Source: Ruania alba
GTDB taxonomy: Bacteria > Actinomycetota > Actinomycetes > Actinomycetales > Beutenbergiaceae
Length of the DNA: 64,000 nucleotides
Direction of reading: 5' to 3'
Assembly: GCF_900105765.1 (NCBI RefSeq)
Contig: NZ_FNTX01000001.1
Location: 1 to 64,000 of the forward strand
Each line of letters starts with the position of its first letter. Position 1 is the stretch's first letter. Shown in pieces: positions 16,848 through 25,209 of the stretch. A model generated the notes under the pieces. The model worked only from the letters and a program-made list of their open reading frames with translations, was not told the origin of the DNA and made no database searches. Position numbers and translations under genes: made by a program.

Positions 16848-19007
16848 TCATGCGTCGCGCAGCAGCGCCAGGCCGTCCGTGCCGCCCAGGGTGACCGAGG
16901 TGCCCACCAGGGACCCGTCGTTCGTGGCGGGGTCCTGCTCAGGTGTGCCCTGCAACCGCCGGACGCGGTCCTCCGGAAACAGGCTCGCCAAGTCCACCTG
17001 GTATGGCGACTCGGAGGGGTTCGCCAGCACTAGCCCGTGCTCGAACTCGCGCACCATCGCATCGGCCCCGGCGTGCAGCCGCAGGTCCCGTAGAGTCAGC
17101 GACCCGGTTCCCTCGGCGAGGAACCTCAGGTCGATCGGGCCATGGGCGACGTCCGGGAAGTACAGCACCACGTGCTGCGGTTCGGTGTCGATATAGGTCA
17201 GCATGACGTCGTCGGAATCGGTACTCCCGGCCGGTGTCACGGCCACCTTCAGCAACCGGCCGATACCGGACGAGTACTCATCCAGCTCCTCACCCGAGAC
17301 GGTCAGCGCCACCACCAGATCGCCGTCGGGAACATCCACGTTCGCCAGCGTGAACGAAGCTCCCGGTAGGAACGTGAAGAACCGCGTGAGGCGGGCGGGA
17401 AACTCACTGTCGTCCGAGTTCGAGTCGAATGAGATCCGGAGGGCCGAGCCGCCGTCGGTGACTCGCTCGAAGGACACACCGGGGCCGGCGAACCGGTCCA
17501 CGAAGTGCTTCGGCCAGCCCACGCCGGCGCCACGCAGCAGGTCCGGTGACCGCTCGGCGAGATGCTGGGCCGGTCGCAACGGCCGCCCGAGCCAGTTCAA
17601 CTGGTGCTCTGCACCTGCCCACACCTCGTCCAGGACGCCCACGGCTGCGTCGTCGGGTTTGTCCGGCTCGTCGAAGAAGGTGACGGCGATCCCGGCCAGC
17701 TGCGCCGCGGCGAACACCAGCCGCATGTCCGAGTAGTCGACCGGGCCGTCATGCCGGGGACGGCGGTGGTTGATATAGCTGAACGCCGGCTCCCGGGAGT
17801 GCGTCTGAACGTAGTCCAGACTGCCCAGGACCGATGACCACCAGCGGTAGTCACTGACCTCCACACCGGGAAAAGCTTCCTTCTCGATCCCGTTGATCAT
17901 CGTCAGGTCGGGGCGCTGACCGACGTCGTCCCGCCGTCCGGTCAGGCGTGCTCCGTCAGTGAGGATGAGCTTGTCCGGGAGCCGTTCCCGCAGGCGGCGG
18001 ATCGCTTCGATCTGCCCGACGCCGTAGCGGTTGATGCCGTCGATCACTCCTTCATCGGCGATGCCGTCACCGTCCAGGTCGGCGAACCGCCGGAACGTGC
18101 CGATCGTGAAGGTGAAGATGTCGAACTGGACACCGTCGATGATCTCGAGCTCGCCGCCCGGTCCGAGGCGGAGGGCCATGTCCTCGACGAAGGCGTCGAT
18201 ACCGTTGCGGCCGCGGGCATCGCGTGGACCGTCCGGGTCGAAGTTGATCCACCAGACCAGGCCCGCGTCCTCCGATCCCCACGGTCCGGTCACGATGTGC
18301 GGGGCGACGTACGCACCTGCCGGGAAGGCGAGCGGCTCCGTGCCATAGCGTCCGCGGTCGACAGTGATGGTCCCCGCCTCGTCATCGATATCGACGAGGG
18401 TCACCTGTTCGCTCACGTGCCAGTCGGGGAGACCGTCTGCGCCCGTCGCGGCGATGCCGATGTCGTCGTGCACGGTGCCCTCTCGCCCGACGTCGAGGCG
18501 GAAGATCGAGGTGTCGGCCACGTGCAGCACGGTACGGGTGGCGTCCGGCTGTGTCGCCGCAGTGAGCGTGGTGCCGGCACGGTAGGTCCAGTGCCCACCG
18601 AAGGTGAACACGCCGTACGGATCGAAGTCCGGACGGCGCAGCCTGCCGTTGAAGTGGAGGAGCACCAGCTGGTCGGGGTGCTCGCGCTTGAACCGGGTGA
18701 CGTACTCGACGTTCGCCTCGCCGGTGGTGGTGGGCTTCTCCTCCTGAACGACCTTGCCGACGATTCCGTTCAGCGTGGAGAACTGCTGTGCCCATTCCTC
18801 GTATGCCATGGAGTGCACCAGCAGTTCGGACTGCCGGAAGTGGAAGGACCGGGGGAAGCCGGCGGTCAGGATCGTTGGGGCACTGCCACTCGGTACGGCC
18901 GCCGCCGGAGCAGGGCCGGCGCCCAGGGCGATTCCGGCACCCACTCCGGTGGCACTGGCCGCCAGGAACGCTCGCCTGCTCAGATCGATGTGGCTCGAGG
19001 GGGTCAT
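16848..19007 (-). CDS. Tat-exported putative glycoside-hydrolase-like protein, paralogue B
   Basis: About 719 residues from the ATG at 19007, chosen because GAAAGGA precedes it; an ATG codon at 19031 is the upstream alternative. A Tat signal (DLSRRAFLAASATG, then a hydrophobic stretch and APAAA) predicts export. The mature protein has a barrel-like core (TILTAGFPRSFHFRQSE, LVWWINFDPDGPRDARGR, IDGVQFDIFTFTIG) with an EF-hand-like loop DLDGDGIADEG that probably binds calcium, and a C-terminal beta-sandwich ending in VREFEHGLVLANPSESP. This resembles hypothetical glycoside hydrolases such as GHL15, but I do not recognise the family with certainty. It lies 20 bp behind its paralogue. Confidence 0.7.
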   Translation of the reverse strand: MTPSSHIDLSRRAFLAASATGVGAGIALGAGPAPAAAVPSGSAPTILTAGFPRSFHFRQSELLVHSMAYEEWAQQFSTLNGIVGKVVQEEKPTTTGEANVEYVTRFKREHPDQLVLLHFNGRLRRPDFDPYGVFTFGGHWTYRAGTTLTAATQPDATRTVLHVADTSIFRLDVGREGTVHDDIGIAATGADGLPDWHVSEQVTLVDIDDEAGTITVDRGRYGTEPLAFPAGAYVAPHIVTGPWGSEDAGLVWWINFDPDGPRDARGRNGIDAFVEDMALRLGPGGELEIIDGVQFDIFTFTIGTFRRFADLDGDGIADEGVIDGINRYGVGQIEAIRRLRERLPDKLILTDGARLTGRRDDVGQRPDLTMINGIEKEAFPGVEVSDYRWWSSVLGSLDYVQTHSREPAFSYINHRRPRHDGPVDYSDMRLVFAAAQLAGIAVTFFDEPDKPDDAAVGVLDEVWAGAEHQLNWLGRPLRPAQHLAERSPDLLRGAGVGWPKHFVDRFAGPGVSFERVTDGGSALRISFDSNSDDSEFPARLTRFFTFLPGASFTLANVDVPDGDLVVALTVSGEELDEYSSGIGRLLKVAVTPAGSTDSDDVMLTYIDTEPQHVVLYFPDVAHGPIDLRFLAEGTGSLTLRDLRLHAGADAMVREFEHGLVLANPSESPYQVDLASLFPEDRVRRLQGTPEQDPATNDGSLVGTSVTLGGTDGLALLRDA

Positions 19008-19027
19008 GGAGTTTCCTTTCGTGGTCA

Positions 19028-21190
19028 TCACGAGCGCCGCAGGGCCAGCCCGTCGAGCGCCGCCAGCGTGACGTTCGCGCCGACAGGGGAGCCGTCATTG
19101 GTGTTCGGATCCTGCTCGGGGGTTCCTTGCAGCCGCCGGAACGCGTGGTCCGGAAAGAGCGCGGAGAGGTCGAAGGTGTGCGGTGCTCCGGAGGGATTGG
19201 CCAGGACGAGGCCGTGCTCGAATTCGCGAATCATCACATCGGGTCCGGCATGCAGCCTGAGGTTGTGCAGGGTGACCGATCCGGGACCCTCAGCGAGGAA
19301 TCGGAGGTCGATCGAGCCAGCCGCGATGTTCTGGAAGTAGAGGGTCGCCTGGCGCGGGGTGCTGTCGATGTAGGTGAGGAGTACGTCGTCGGTGTCCAGG
19401 CTGCCGGCCGGGGTCACGGCGACTTTCAGCAGCCGCCCGATGTCAGGGGAGTAAGAGTCGAGGTTCTCGCCCGAGACCGTCATCGCGAGTACGAGGTCAC
19501 CGCCAGGGACCTCGACCTCCGGGATCACGAAGGACGATCCGGGCAGGTAGGTGAAGAACTGCGCGTACTGCGCCGGAAACTCGGAGTCGCCGGCATCCGG
19601 CCCGAACGCGACGCGCATCGAGGCGCCACCGGCGCCGGTTCGCCGGTGCGCACTCGCCCCTGGGCCGTCAATGCGGCTGGTGAACCGGCCGGGCCACCCG
19701 ACCCCGCCGCCCTGGAGTAGATCGGGGGAGCGTTCGGCGAGGTGCTGCGCCGGGCGCAACGGGTGGCCGAGCCAGTTCGGCTGCTTGTCCGTTCCAGCCC
19801 AGACCTCGTCGAGCACACCGGCCAGGGCGTCGGCAGGCTTGTCCGGCTCGGACTTCGGTGCGTAGTTGATGGCGATACCGACCATCTGGGCCGCGGCGAA
19901 CTCGAGCCGGAGGTCGGCGTAGTCCCGCTCGTCGTTGCGGACGTGGTTGATGAAGCTCAGTGATGGCTCCCGGGAGCGCTGCTGCGCGAACTCCAGGCTG
20001 CCCAGGACGGTCGACCACCAGCGGTACTGCCAGCGACGGAACCCGGGGAAGCCCTCCTTCTCGATCCCGTTGATCATCGACAGTTCCGGGCGCTGGCCCA
20101 GATCGTGACGGCGTGGGGCGATGCGTGCGCCGTCAGTGAGGATGAGCTTGTCCGGGAGTTGTTCGCGCAGGCGACGGATCGCCTCGATCTGGCCGAGACC
20201 GTAGGCGTTCACGCCGTCGATGACGCCCTGGTCGATCTCGCCGTCGCCGTCGAGGTCGGCGAAGAGCCGGAACTTCTCGATGGTGAAGGTGAAGATGTCG
20301 AACTGGACGCCGTCGATGATCTCGAGCTCGCCACCTGGGCCTAGGCGGCGTGTCATGTCCTCGACGAAGCAATCGATGCCGTTGCGCCCGTGGGAGTCGC
20401 GCGGTGCATCGAGGTGGAAGTTGATCCACCAGATCAGACCGGCATCCTCGCTCCCCCAGGGGCCCGTGACGATGTGTGCGGCGAGGTACGACCCGGCCGG
20501 GAACGCGAGCGGCTCGGTGCCGTACCTGCCCCGCCGGACGGTGATCGTGCCTGCCGCGGCGTCGATGTCGACGAGACTGACCTGCTCGCTGTGGTGCCAG
20601 TCCGGGAGGCCGTCGTTGCCCATCAATGCGATACCGATGTCGTCGTGCACAGTGCCGATCCGGCCTACGTCCATCTGGAAGACCGAGGTGTCGGCGACGT
20701 GCAGGACGACCTCATCAGCGTCAGCGATGACGGCCCGGGTCAGCTGTGTGCCTGCGCGGTAGGTCCAGTGCCCGCCGAATGTGAACAGGCCGTACGGGTC
20801 GTAGTCGGGACGGCGGAGGCGCCCGTTGTAGTGCATGAGCACCAGCTGGTCGGGGTGGTCCCGTTTGAACCGGGTGAAGTACTCCACGTTCTGCTGCCCG
20901 GTGGTCGAGATCTTCTCCTCCGGCACGATCTTGCCGATGATGCCGTTGAGGGAGGAGAACTCCTCGGCCCACTGCTCGTACGGGGTGGTCGCGACTGTGA
21001 ACTCGCTCTGCCGGTAGTGGAACGAGCGTGGAAAGCCCGCAGTGAAGATGGCGGGAAGGGTAACGCCGTTCCGCGTGGGCGCTGCCGATGCGGCCGGAGT
21101 GCCGGTGGCGAGTCCGGCGAGGGTGCCGGCAGCAGCACCGGCTGCGAGGAACTGTCGTCTGTTCAGGTCTGTGTGGACGCCATCGGTCAT
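19028..21190 (-). CDS. Tat-exported putative glycoside-hydrolase-like protein, paralogue A
   Basis: A 720-residue protein starting at ATG 21190, eight bases after AAGGAGG. The longer open frame to 21262 has no such site. The Tat signal is DLNRRQFLAAGAAAG. The sequence parallels the downstream gene along its whole length: AIFTAGFPRSFHYRQSE, LIWWINFHLDAPRDSHGR, IDGVQFDIFTFTIE, DLDGDGEIDQGVID, MIREFEHGLVLANPSG. The pair therefore arose by duplication. Function unknown; export, calcium-type loop, barrel-like segments and position in a sulfatase/ABC island suggest an extracellular glycan-cleaving enzyme. The gene is divergent from the second ABC operon, with a shared 208-bp control region. Confidence 0.7.
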   Translation of the reverse strand: MTDGVHTDLNRRQFLAAGAAAGTLAGLATGTPAASAAPTRNGVTLPAIFTAGFPRSFHYRQSEFTVATTPYEQWAEEFSSLNGIIGKIVPEEKISTTGQQNVEYFTRFKRDHPDQLVLMHYNGRLRRPDYDPYGLFTFGGHWTYRAGTQLTRAVIADADEVVLHVADTSVFQMDVGRIGTVHDDIGIALMGNDGLPDWHHSEQVSLVDIDAAAGTITVRRGRYGTEPLAFPAGSYLAAHIVTGPWGSEDAGLIWWINFHLDAPRDSHGRNGIDCFVEDMTRRLGPGGELEIIDGVQFDIFTFTIEKFRLFADLDGDGEIDQGVIDGVNAYGLGQIEAIRRLREQLPDKLILTDGARIAPRRHDLGQRPELSMINGIEKEGFPGFRRWQYRWWSTVLGSLEFAQQRSREPSLSFINHVRNDERDYADLRLEFAAAQMVGIAINYAPKSEPDKPADALAGVLDEVWAGTDKQPNWLGHPLRPAQHLAERSPDLLQGGGVGWPGRFTSRIDGPGASAHRRTGAGGASMRVAFGPDAGDSEFPAQYAQFFTYLPGSSFVIPEVEVPGGDLVLAMTVSGENLDSYSPDIGRLLKVAVTPAGSLDTDDVLLTYIDSTPRQATLYFQNIAAGSIDLRFLAEGPGSVTLHNLRLHAGPDVMIREFEHGLVLANPSGAPHTFDLSALFPDHAFRRLQGTPEQDPNTNDGSPVGANVTLAALDGLALRRS

Positions 21191-21263
21191 CTCGTGAGCC
21201 TCCTTGCTCTGACGGAACCCTGCGGTCGGCGCCAGTGAAGCACAGCCCAGCAGGTTGCGCAAT

Positions 21264-21277
21264 GGTCTGTAACTAAT
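21264..21277. promoter_or_regulatory. Shared operator-like motif GGTCTGTAACTAAT (copy 2)
   Basis: This matches copy 1 (13839-13852) at 13 of 14 positions. A weaker version, GGTCTAAAAGTAAT (11/14), occurs at 21311-21324 within the spacer of the promoter of the plus-strand operon. Confidence 0.4.
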
Positions 21278-21300
21278 TGGTCTCTGTCTGTCGCCAGGGG

Positions 21301-21329
21301 TTTACATAAAGGTCTAAAAGTAATAGAAC
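21301..21329 (+). promoter_or_regulatory. Promoter of the second sugar ABC operon
   Basis: TTTACA (21301-21306) and TAGAAC (21324-21329) with a 17-bp spacer, about 70 bp before the ATG at 21399. The spacer contains the degenerate third copy of the shared motif, so a bound regulator would cover the promoter. Confidence 0.5.
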
Positions 21330-21398
21330 GGTCCTACTCGCCGCCGCTCGTTGGCCAGCGGGAACCACGCCAGAGCTGTCGTCACAAGGAGTCCAGAG

Positions 21399-22754
21399 AT
21401 GTCCGGAAACGTTGGAGGTAGGAGCCTCGATCGCCGTCACTTCCTCGGCGGCGGTCTGGCAGGCGCTGCCCTGCTTGGCGCGGCTGCGTGCCGCGGAGCC
21501 CCGAGCGGCAACGGCGGTGGTGGCAACGGCGGCGGTGGAGACGGCGGTGGCGAGGTCTCTCTCTCCGCCATGTGGTGGGGCGAGGCCTCCCGCAGCGAGA
21601 TGTTCGCCGAAGCGGTGGAGTTGTTCGCCGGCCAGCACGAGGATGTGACGATCAACTCGGAGTACTCCGGGTTCGGTGGCTACTTCGACAAGCTCGCCAC
21701 CCGTGTGGCGGGCGGGAACCAGCCGAGCATCTTCCAGCTGCACGCGGTCTCGATGGGGGACTACGTGAGCCGTGGTGTGGTGCGAGAGCTCGATGACCTC
21801 CTTGCTGACCCGCTCGGCCTGGACACGTTGCCTGACTACGTCAAGGACAGCTGCACCTTCGACGGGTCGTTCATGCTCGTTCCCCTCGGGCTCGCCACGG
21901 CTCCGGCCATGGTGGTGAACACCGCAGTCCTGGAGCGTCTCGGTGTGGATCTGCCACCGGCGGACTGGACCTTCGAGGACTTCGGTGCACTGGTGCGCGC
22001 TGTCAACGCCGCTGATTCGGAGATGTTCGGTAGCGTGGATGCCAGTGCGAAGTTCGTCGCCTTCGAACACTTCGTACGCAGCCGTGAGCAAGGGGCGAAC
22101 CTGTTCACGCCGGACGGGGAGATCGCCTTCACGGTCGACGACGCCACGGAGTGGTTTGCGACGTGGGAAGAACTCCGTGCTGACGGTGCCGTGCCACCGA
22201 TGGAGACCACCTCGGCCGCACAGGGCTTCGAGGCGGATCCGATGGTCACTGGTCTCGCGGCCATGACGATGGCGGCCTCCAGCAAGGGCATCGAGGGGCA
22301 TCAGCGGCTGGTCGAGGACCAGCTGGCCCTGTTCCAGTTCCCCACCCGGAACGTGGAGGCCTCGCTTCTGGCACCGGTGGAATGGTTCGCGCTGTCTGCC
22401 GACCTCTCCGACGAGGAGGCACGGGTGGCGGCAGAGATGTGTCACTTCATCCTCACCGACACCGAAGCCATGTCGACCGTCGAACTGCACCACGGCGTCC
22501 CTCTCTTCGAGGAGGGGCGTGAGTTCCTCCGCGCGGAGATCGACACACCCGTGGTCCAGCAGATCTTCGACAACGTCGATGAGGTGGCAGCCACTGACCC
22601 TTGGGCCCGAGTGTCTTACCCGGCAGGGATGGGGAGCCAGATCGCCGACCTGATGCGGCGGACCGGCGAACAGATCGGATTCGGTGAGGTCAGCGTGGAG
22701 GACGGGTCGGCGCAGTTCGTCGAAGATGCCGAACAACTGGCTGCTGAGGCATAA
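21399..22754 (+). CDS. Sugar ABC transporter substrate-binding lipoprotein (second system)
   Basis: A 451-residue family 1 solute-binding protein. The start ATG at 21399 follows AAGGAG; the open frame to 21351 is not needed. The signal has twin arginines (LDRRHFLGGG) and a lipobox (LGAAAC), then a Gly/Asn-rich linker. The mature part starts VSLSAMWWGEASRSEMFAEA and includes YFDKLATRVAGGNQPSIFQL. It is first in an operon of binding protein, two permeases, DUF624 protein and sulfatase, so its ligand is probably a sulfated oligosaccharide. Confidence 0.93.
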   Translation: MSGNVGGRSLDRRHFLGGGLAGAALLGAAACRGAPSGNGGGGNGGGGDGGGEVSLSAMWWGEASRSEMFAEAVELFAGQHEDVTINSEYSGFGGYFDKLATRVAGGNQPSIFQLHAVSMGDYVSRGVVRELDDLLADPLGLDTLPDYVKDSCTFDGSFMLVPLGLATAPAMVVNTAVLERLGVDLPPADWTFEDFGALVRAVNAADSEMFGSVDASAKFVAFEHFVRSREQGANLFTPDGEIAFTVDDATEWFATWEELRADGAVPPMETTSAAQGFEADPMVTGLAAMTMAASSKGIEGHQRLVEDQLALFQFPTRNVEASLLAPVEWFALSADLSDEEARVAAEMCHFILTDTEAMSTVELHHGVPLFEEGREFLRAEIDTPVVQQIFDNVDEVAATDPWARVSYPAGMGSQIADLMRRTGEQIGFGEVSVEDGSAQFVEDAEQLAAEA

Positions 22755-22761
22755 CCGGCCG

Positions 22762-23697
22762 ATGACGAGTTCCGCAGCACTACACCGCCCACCCGCTCGA
22801 CCCTCCAGGAGACGCCGTCGTCGTCATCGCGACAACGGCTGGGGATACCTTTTCCTCGCACCGTGGTTGGCAGGACTGTTCCTGCTCACGCTCGGCCCGA
22901 TGCTGGCGTCGCTGTACCTGGCCTTCACTGACTTCGACCTGTTCACCACCCCGGAGTGGGTCGGGGCGAGCAACTTCATCACGATGTTCACAGACGACGA
23001 GAGCTTCCTCGCGTCGCTGCGGGTCACGGCCACCTACGTGGCGATCGGCGTTCCGCTGGAACTCCTGATGGCGCTCGGCGTCGCGCTCGCGCTCAACCGG
23101 GGGTTGCGTGGCCTGAGTCTGTACCGCTCGGTGTACTACCTCCCGTCGCTCCTCGGCGGCAGTGTGGCGATCGCCGTGCTGTGGCGGCAGGTGTTCGGCG
23201 GGGACGGGCTCGTGAACCAGTTCCTCGCGATGTTCGGTATCCACGGACCGAGCTGGATCTCGGACCCCGATTACGCGCTGCACACCCTGATCGTGCTGCA
23301 CGTCTGGCAGTTCGGCGCGCCGATGGTGATCTTTCTGGCAGGTCTTCGGCAGATCCCGCAGGAACTCTACGACGCAGCTTCGGTGGACGGTGCGGGCCGC
23401 CTCGCGAAGTTTATCAAGGTCACCATTCCGATGCTCAGTCCGGTGATCTTCTTCAACCTGGTGCTGCGCCTGATCAACTCGTTCCAGGCGTTCACACCTG
23501 CCTACATCATCAGCGGCGGATCCGGCGGACCGGTCGACTCCACGCTCTTCTACACGCTTTACCTGTATAAGGAGGGGTTCGTGAACTTCCGGATGGGATA
23601 TGCCTCGGCATTGGCATGGTTCCTCCTCGCAGTGATCGCCATCCTCACCGCGATCAACTTCCTGGCTTCGAAGTACTGGGTGCACTATGAGCGCTGA
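22762..23697 (+). CDS. Sugar ABC transporter permease (MalF/UgpA type, second system)
   Basis: A 311-residue permease starting at ATG 22762 (MTSSAALHRPPARP), seven bases after the binding-protein stop. A highly basic N-terminus (RRRRRRHR) precedes the first helix (YLFLAPWLAGLFLLTLGPML). The EAA loop is seen as LYDAASVDGAGRLAKFIKVT. Its partner is encoded next; the genes overlap by 11 bp. Confidence 0.93.
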   Translation: MTSSAALHRPPARPSRRRRRRHRDNGWGYLFLAPWLAGLFLLTLGPMLASLYLAFTDFDLFTTPEWVGASNFITMFTDDESFLASLRVTATYVAIGVPLELLMALGVALALNRGLRGLSLYRSVYYLPSLLGGSVAIAVLWRQVFGGDGLVNQFLAMFGIHGPSWISDPDYALHTLIVLHVWQFGAPMVIFLAGLRQIPQELYDAASVDGAGRLAKFIKVTIPMLSPVIFFNLVLRLINSFQAFTPAYIISGGSGGPVDSTLFYTLYLYKEGFVNFRMGYASALAWFLLAVIAILTAINFLASKYWVHYER

Positions 23698-24553
23698 GGT
23701 GCGTGCGCCGTCCCGGGCGCAGACGATCGGGCGCCGCCGGCGGCGGCTGGCACACGTGCTGCTGATCCTCGGTGCGGTCGTGATGACCTACCCGCTGCTG
23801 TGGATGCTGGCCAGCTCCCTGAAGCCGGAGACTGAGATCTTCACCCAGCCGGACCTGTGGCCGAACGACTGGGACTTCGGCAACTATGCCGAGGGCTGGC
23901 GGGGGATCGGGGAGACATTCGGGCTGTTCCTGATCAACTCCACCTACATCTCGGCGTTCTCGATCATCGGCAACGTACTGTCCTGCTCGATGGCGGCATA
24001 CGCCTTTGCTCGGCTGGACTTCCGGTTCAAGAAGATCTGGTTCGCTGCGATGCTGGCCACAGTGATGCTGCCGAATCACGTCACGTTGGTTCCGCAGTAC
24101 ACGATCTTCAATTCGCTGGGCTGGATCAACTCCTACCTGCCGCTGATCGTTCCGAACTTCCTCGGCACCGCGGCGTTCTTCATCTTCCTCATGGTGCAAT
24201 TCATCCGCGGCCTGCCCGGTGACCTGGACGACGCTGCCCGGGTGGACGGCTGCGGCCCGTTCAAGACGTACCTGTACATCATCATGCCGCTGCTGACTCC
24301 GGCCCTGGTGACCACGACGATCTTCACCTTCATCTGGTCCTACAACGACTTCTTCAGCCAGTTGATCTACATCAGCGACACGAGCCTGTTCACCGTGCCT
24401 CTGGGTCTACGCCTCTTCCTCGATGCAGCAGGTGAATCCTCCTGGGGGCCAATGCTTGCGATGGGCGTGCTCGCCCTGGTGCCCGTGTTCGTGCTGTTCC
24501 TCGCCTTCCAGCGGTTGATCGTCGAAGGCATCGCCACCACGGGGCTGAAATGA
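23687..24553 (+). CDS. Sugar ABC transporter permease (MalG/UgpE type, second system)
   Basis: A 288-residue permease with six helices, starting at ATG 23687 inside the end of the previous gene. The EAA loop is LDDAARVDGCGPFKTYLYII and the C-terminus is GIATTGLK, as in MalG. It overlaps the DUF624 gene by 4 bp (ATGA). No ATP-binding subunit is encoded anywhere in the island. Confidence 0.93.
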   Translation: MSAEVRAPSRAQTIGRRRRRLAHVLLILGAVVMTYPLLWMLASSLKPETEIFTQPDLWPNDWDFGNYAEGWRGIGETFGLFLINSTYISAFSIIGNVLSCSMAAYAFARLDFRFKKIWFAAMLATVMLPNHVTLVPQYTIFNSLGWINSYLPLIVPNFLGTAAFFIFLMVQFIRGLPGDLDDAARVDGCGPFKTYLYIIMPLLTPALVTTTIFTFIWSYNDFFSQLIYISDTSLFTVPLGLRLFLDAAGESSWGPMLAMGVLALVPVFVLFLAFQRLIVEGIATTGLK

Positions 24554-25209
24554 CCACGACGCACGCGCCTCACGGGTGGGTGCCGCACGGGAGCATCCGC
24601 CGTCTCTCGGTGCTCGCCCTCGGAGCCACCTGGCTGGTCTACCTCGCGCTGCTGTGGGTACTGGCGTGCATTCCGGTGGTGACGGCGCCCGCCGCCACAG
24701 TGGCGCTCGTGGAACGGGTCCGGGCGTGGGACACCGACGGCGATGTGCCGAGTTGTCGACGATTCCTCGCCTCGATGGGGCGCCACGGGGTAGCGCGCAG
24801 CGCCACAGTGGTGGGGGTTCTCGTGGTCTACGCCGTCCTGGCGGCCGACCTTCATGCCCTCGGGCTGATGGAGCAGGGCCGCCGCGCGGCCGTGCTGATC
24901 TGGTTCGCCGTCTCCATCACCGCCGCTTTGCTCACCGCGTTCGTGCTGCCCACGCTCGCCAACAGCGTGGTGGGCCTGGCGGCATTGAAGCGTTCCGCGT
25001 TGCTCGCGATCGCACGCGCACCCCTCGCGGCGGCGGTCGTGGCCGCGACCGGGGTGGCGGCCCTGATTGTTGTCAGTGTTCCGCTCTCGGCCCCCGCGGT
25101 GGCCGTCGCCCTCGCGTGGCTCGTGGGCCGGATCCATTCCCGCGCCGTCGATTCCGTGCGCGTCCAGTCAATTGCCGACAGGCGCACCGAGGGAGAGGGA
25201 CACACATGA
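24550..25209 (+). CDS. DUF624 (YesL-like) membrane protein
   Basis: A 219-residue membrane protein with about five helices. LALLWVLACIPVVTAPAATVAL is the characteristic DUF624/YesL segment. These proteins are found next to sugar ABC importers and glycoside hydrolases; their molecular role is not established, though transporter assembly or regulation is suspected. Here the gene is sandwiched, with 4-bp overlaps, between a permease and a sulfatase, so it is an integral part of this importer operon. Confidence 0.86.
   Translation: MTTTHAPHGWVPHGSIRRLSVLALGATWLVYLALLWVLACIPVVTAPAATVALVERVRAWDTDGDVPSCRRFLASMGRHGVARSATVVGVLVVYAVLAADLHALGLMEQGRRAAVLIWFAVSITAALLTAFVLPTLANSVVGLAALKRSALLAIARAPLAAAVVAATGVAALIVVSVPLSAPAVAVALAWLVGRIHSRAVDSVRVQSIADRRTEGEGHT

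Noticed and set aside
5056-24553. Missing ATPase genes as a sign of broken ABC transporters
   Set aside because: Sugar importers of this class in actinobacteria commonly use a shared MsiK-type ATPase encoded elsewhere; both SBP-permease-permease sets are intact.
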